Assembly (NCBI GenBank): GCA_023128635.1
Contig: JAGMDP010000133.1
Span: 1 to 7,504, forward strand
Reading direction: 5' to 3'
DNA: 7,504 nt
From: Candidatus Heimdallarchaeota archaeon
GTDB lineage: Archaea; Asgardarchaeota; Heimdallarchaeia; JABLTI01
Positions 6,163 through 7,504 of this stretch are shown piece by piece (positions within the stretch are counted from its first letter, which is position 1; the number at the start of each line of letters is the position of its first letter). Position numbers and translations under genes: made by a program. The notes under the pieces are model-generated. The model was not told the DNA's origin and did no database searches. It was given only the letters and a program-made list of their open reading frames with translations.

Positions 6163-6255
6163 ATGAGAAGCTTTTTTATAGTCCTTGAGAATAATGAAAT
6201 AATGATTCACAAAAGAGAAGGCAAAAAATCGTTTGTGAATTCATTTGGTGAATAA
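6163..6255 (+). CDS. Possible 30-residue small protein or upstream leader ORF
   Basis: An ATG at 6163 opens a 30-codon frame, beginning MRSFFIVLENNEIMIHKREG and ending SFGE, with TAA at 6253-6255. The pattern of a short hydrophobic strand, then charged residues, resembles the first strand pair of a small alpha/beta domain, but no family is recognisable. It is in the same frame as the 83-residue protein that begins 3 bases after the stop, separated by TAA-TGT. The Shine-Dalgarno site of that next gene lies in its last codons. It could be a leader peptide coupled to the next gene, an independent micro-protein, or the start of a longer gene cut by a stop codon. A TATA box at 6120-6127 is correctly placed for it; no Shine-Dalgarno site precedes it. 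Confidence 0.3.
   Translation: MRSFFIVLENNEIMIHKREGKKSFVNSFGE
6205..6240 (+). repeat. 9-bp perfect inverted repeat before the 83-residue gene
   Basis: ATTCACAAA (6205-6213) and TTTGTGAAT (6232-6240) are exact reverse complements with an 18-nt spacer. The 3' arm ends 6 nt before the GGTGA ribosome-binding site. In RNA it would form a hairpin beside the ribosome site; in DNA the spacing between arm centres is 27 bp. A regulatory role is inference. Confidence 0.5.
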
Positions 6256-6258
6256 TGT

Positions 6259-6510
6259 ATGGCTATTGAAGATAAAGATCAAAAATATCAATTAACATTC
6301 CCTGCAAACAGTAGGGAATCCAAAACCTTGAGCAGGATTGTTGGAGAGTATAACAAACTACTAGAAGATTTTGAGGAACCAAAAGATGCTCAGAAGATGC
6401 GTTTGAAAGCTTATGAAATGGCGGAATACAATTCTCAAGACATTTCTGGTGCTCTTAAAATAATGCGACTTGCTCTTAAGATCATGAAATCCTGTAATGG
6501 ACTTAAATGA
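6259..6510 (+). CDS. Small charged helical protein of unknown function (83 aa)
   Basis: A soluble, highly charged 83-residue protein with no signal peptide or membrane segment. A polar N-terminus (QKYQLTFPANSRES) leads into a helix at about 21-38. Two further helices follow, near 42-57 and 60-79, the last with a regular hydrophobic spacing (ISGALKIMRLALKIMKS). I do not recognise a family. GGTGA at 6247-6251, 7 nt before the ATG, is an exact piece of the archaeal Shine-Dalgarno consensus and supports this start. Codon use and protein composition look like those of a real gene; the opposite-strand frame across it does not. It follows a possible 30-codon frame in the same register and is followed by a structured, GC-rich stretch that could be its 3' untranslated region. 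Confidence 0.65.
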   Translation: MAIEDKDQKYQLTFPANSRESKTLSRIVGEYNKLLEDFEEPKDAQKMRLKAYEMAEYNSQDISGALKIMRLALKIMKSCNGLK

Positions 6511-6526
6511 AGTAACAGTTATCACT

Positions 6527-6686
6527 TTCATCAGGGCTTCAACCCTGAAATAACGATTGCATACAGAATCTCCCTCGGGGGACGATGTTTGCGAATTTGC
6601 CATCCATCTACCGCTGATGAGCCAGAGTATTGAAATCCCTTTCATTCTCTGGCTTATCACAATTTTCTTCTGATTTGTTTTTTGTA
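6527..6686 (+). ncRNA. Candidate structured RNA (unidentified)
   Basis: This gap is about 47% GC by my count over 6531-6660, clearly above its surroundings, yet has no convincing protein. It folds into hairpins. I: TCAGGG-CTTCAA-CCCTGA (6531-6548). II: ATCTCCC-TCGG-GGGA-c-GAT (6568-6586). III: AGCCAGAG (6620-6627) with CTCTGGCT (6647-6654), and an inner TGAAA-TCCC-TTTCA. TCATCAG (6528-6534) can instead pair with CTGATGA (6614-6620), enclosing hairpin II and disrupting I. A T-rich run at 6671-6683 follows hairpin III and could end transcription, which favours the plus strand. GC-rich islands in AT-rich archaea often mark RNA genes. I could not match it to tRNA, 5S, SRP RNA or RNase P RNA. It may be a free sRNA, or the 3' end of the preceding mRNA. 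Confidence 0.42.
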
Positions 6687-6692
6687 GAAAAG

Positions 6693-6700
6693 TTATAAAG
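6693..6700 (+). promoter_or_regulatory. TATA box of the TPR gene
   Basis: TTATAAAG, preceded by purine-rich GTAGAAAAG as a BRE-like element, predicts a start near 6722 and a leader of about 40 nt before the TTG at 6761. A minus-strand reading of the same bases (CTTTATAA) could instead drive a transcript into the structured region. Confidence 0.5.
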
Positions 6701-6760
6701 GACTGTTATCTCTTTGAACTGTAATTAAAGCTAAGACAGTTAAATCGGGGAAAAATATCT

Positions 6761-7504
6761 TTGAATAATGTCTCAACTGAAGAGCTAATTTTGTTAGTAG
6801 AAAAAGGACACTTCATTGAGTCAAAATCAATTTTGTCTAAGATAGAATATAAACATCTAACTTCAAAAGATATAATCTTATTTGATCTTCTCAAATTTGA
6901 AACGTTAAATGGATTGTATGAATTTACTGAGGTTTTAGAGAAAATCGATTTTTCAATAAATCTAGCAACAAATGAAAAGATGGTAAAAGAACTGCTTCAA
7001 TTACTGTATCACAAGTCATTTGCATTAAATTTTAGGAATAAAAAAGATGATTCTATTGAAGTAATTGAATTAGGTTTGAAAATAATCAGAAATTTAACAA
7101 AAAGCGAACAAAAACAGGTTTCTAAAGAGAAAGCATTTCTATTTCTGGAATATGGATACATACATTTTATTCGCAAGAATTATAAAAAAGGATTATTCTA
7201 TGCGAAAAAAACCTTAAGAATTTTTGAAGAAATAAATTTTCAAAGAGGAATTGGACAAGTCTTTGAATTACTTGGTTTAATTGAATTTGGTTCGGTAAAT
7301 ATTACTAAGGCTATTGATTTCTTTGATGAAAGTTTAGAGATTTATACTAAGCTTGAAATTAGTAATCTTATTTTGAATTGCTATTATTATCTTGGTAGAA
7401 TGTACTATTACAAAGGGGAACTTAATCGATCAATTGAATATTTGGAAAAATTGAGACCATACATTGAGAAGTATAATGATGATTATCGAGTTGCAGTTTA
7501 TTTG
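6761..7504 (+). CDS. TPR-repeat protein, 3' end outside the window
   Basis: The frame stays open from 6725 to the window end. The first likely start is TTG at 6761 (MNNVSTEELILLVEKGHF), with CGGGGA about 10 nt upstream as a weak ribosome site and no in-frame ATG nearby. The visible 248 residues are almost wholly helical. At least three helix-turn-helix units of tetratricopeptide type can be seen: about 127-160 (with YKKGLFYAKKTLRIFEE), 167-200 (TKAIDFFDESLEIYTKLE) and 206-240 (YYYLGRMYYYKGELNRSIEYLEK). TPR arrays bind peptides or other proteins. The pattern A/G-x-x-Y...A-I-x-x-F/L-x-x-A/S-L is regular in the second and third units; the N-terminal 110 residues hold more degenerate helical pairs. 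With the C-terminus missing, any effector domain there cannot be seen. It is the second gene in the window with a TTG start. Confidence 0.8.
   Translation, partial: MNNVSTEELILLVEKGHFIESKSILSKIEYKHLTSKDIILFDLLKFETLNGLYEFTEVLEKIDFSINLATNEKMVKELLQLLYHKSFALNFRNKKDDSIEVIELGLKIIRNLTKSEQKQVSKEKAFLFLEYGYIHFIRKNYKKGLFYAKKTLRIFEEINFQRGIGQVFELLGLIEFGSVNITKAIDFFDESLEIYTKLEISNLILNCYYYLGRMYYYKGELNRSIEYLEKLRPYIEKYNDDYRVAVYL

Noticed and set aside
6497..6553. Short 18-codon frame MDLNEVTVITFIRASTLK overlapping the end of the 83-residue gene
   Set aside because: It has no ribosome site of its own, is very short and runs into hairpin I; nothing supports translation.
6620..6654. 7-bp GCCAGAG/CTCTGGC stem as a tRNA acceptor stem
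   Set aside because: Only about 20 bases lie between the arms, with no D, anticodon or T arm, so no tRNA can be formed.
6361..6660. Open frame of 99 codons on the minus strand
   Set aside because: It overlaps the 83-residue gene in antisense and crosses the hairpin cluster. The peptide is patchy and lacks a ribosome site, whereas the plus-strand gene has one.
6613..6676. Possible box C/D RNA from CTGATGA to TTCTGAT
   Set aside because: The interior is occupied by a strong 8-bp plus 5-bp hairpin, which would leave no single-stranded guide; the hairpin explanation fits better.
6706..6894. Open frame of 62 codons on the minus strand
   Set aside because: It is antisense to the start of the TPR gene, whose frame continues for 248 codons with a clear repeat pattern.

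Overview
The window looks like a piece of an AT-rich archaeal chromosome. The best evidence is a tRNA-Trp(CCA) gene on the minus strand, interrupted after position 37 by a 67-nt intron of archaeal type, with its CCA end encoded and a BRE/TATA-like promoter upstream. Other archaeal signs are TATA boxes placed so that some mRNAs would be almost leaderless, T-rich gene ends without classical terminators, and a compact GH57-family protein. A lineage such as the Asgard archaea is possible, but nothing seen here proves it.

Layout. Positions 1-245 hold the decayed 3' end of a gene for a membrane-anchored protein, readable only across two compensating frame changes. The tRNA-Trp gene follows (268-411, minus). 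A divergent promoter gap leads to a GNAT-type acetyltransferase (553-1476, plus). This converges on a phosphotriesterase-family metal hydrolase (1515-2456, minus), which is preceded by a DinB-like four-helix protein (2531-3136, minus). A 24-nt sequence from the 3' end of the DinB-like gene recurs just beyond the hydrolase gene, so the two copies bracket the hydrolase. A divergent gap separates this pair from a GH57-family protein with a TTG start (3318-4487, plus).

The GH57 gene converges on a tight two-gene minus-strand operon: an NfsA-like nitroreductase (5251-6009), then, 12 bases later, a radical SAM protein of the TYW1-like COG0731 type (4522-5238). The segment 6010-6760 is the least ordinary part. 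It has a possible 30-codon reading frame (6163-6255), ended by an in-frame TAA directly before an 83-residue protein (6259-6510), with a 9-bp inverted repeat in the leader. After that comes a GC-rich, hairpin-rich stretch (about 6527-6686) that looks like an undescribed structured RNA. The window ends inside a TPR-repeat protein (6761 to beyond 7504).

How the genes work together. Most appear to be independent metabolic or housekeeping genes. The only firm functional pairing is nitroreductase plus radical SAM, both redox enzymes on one transcript. The hydrolase and DinB-like protein may be co-transcribed, although the hydrolase seems to have its own promoter. No mobile element, CRISPR array or defence system is visible. 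The items most worth checking are the candidate structured RNA, the tRNA intron with box C/D-like motifs, and the direct repeat around the hydrolase.
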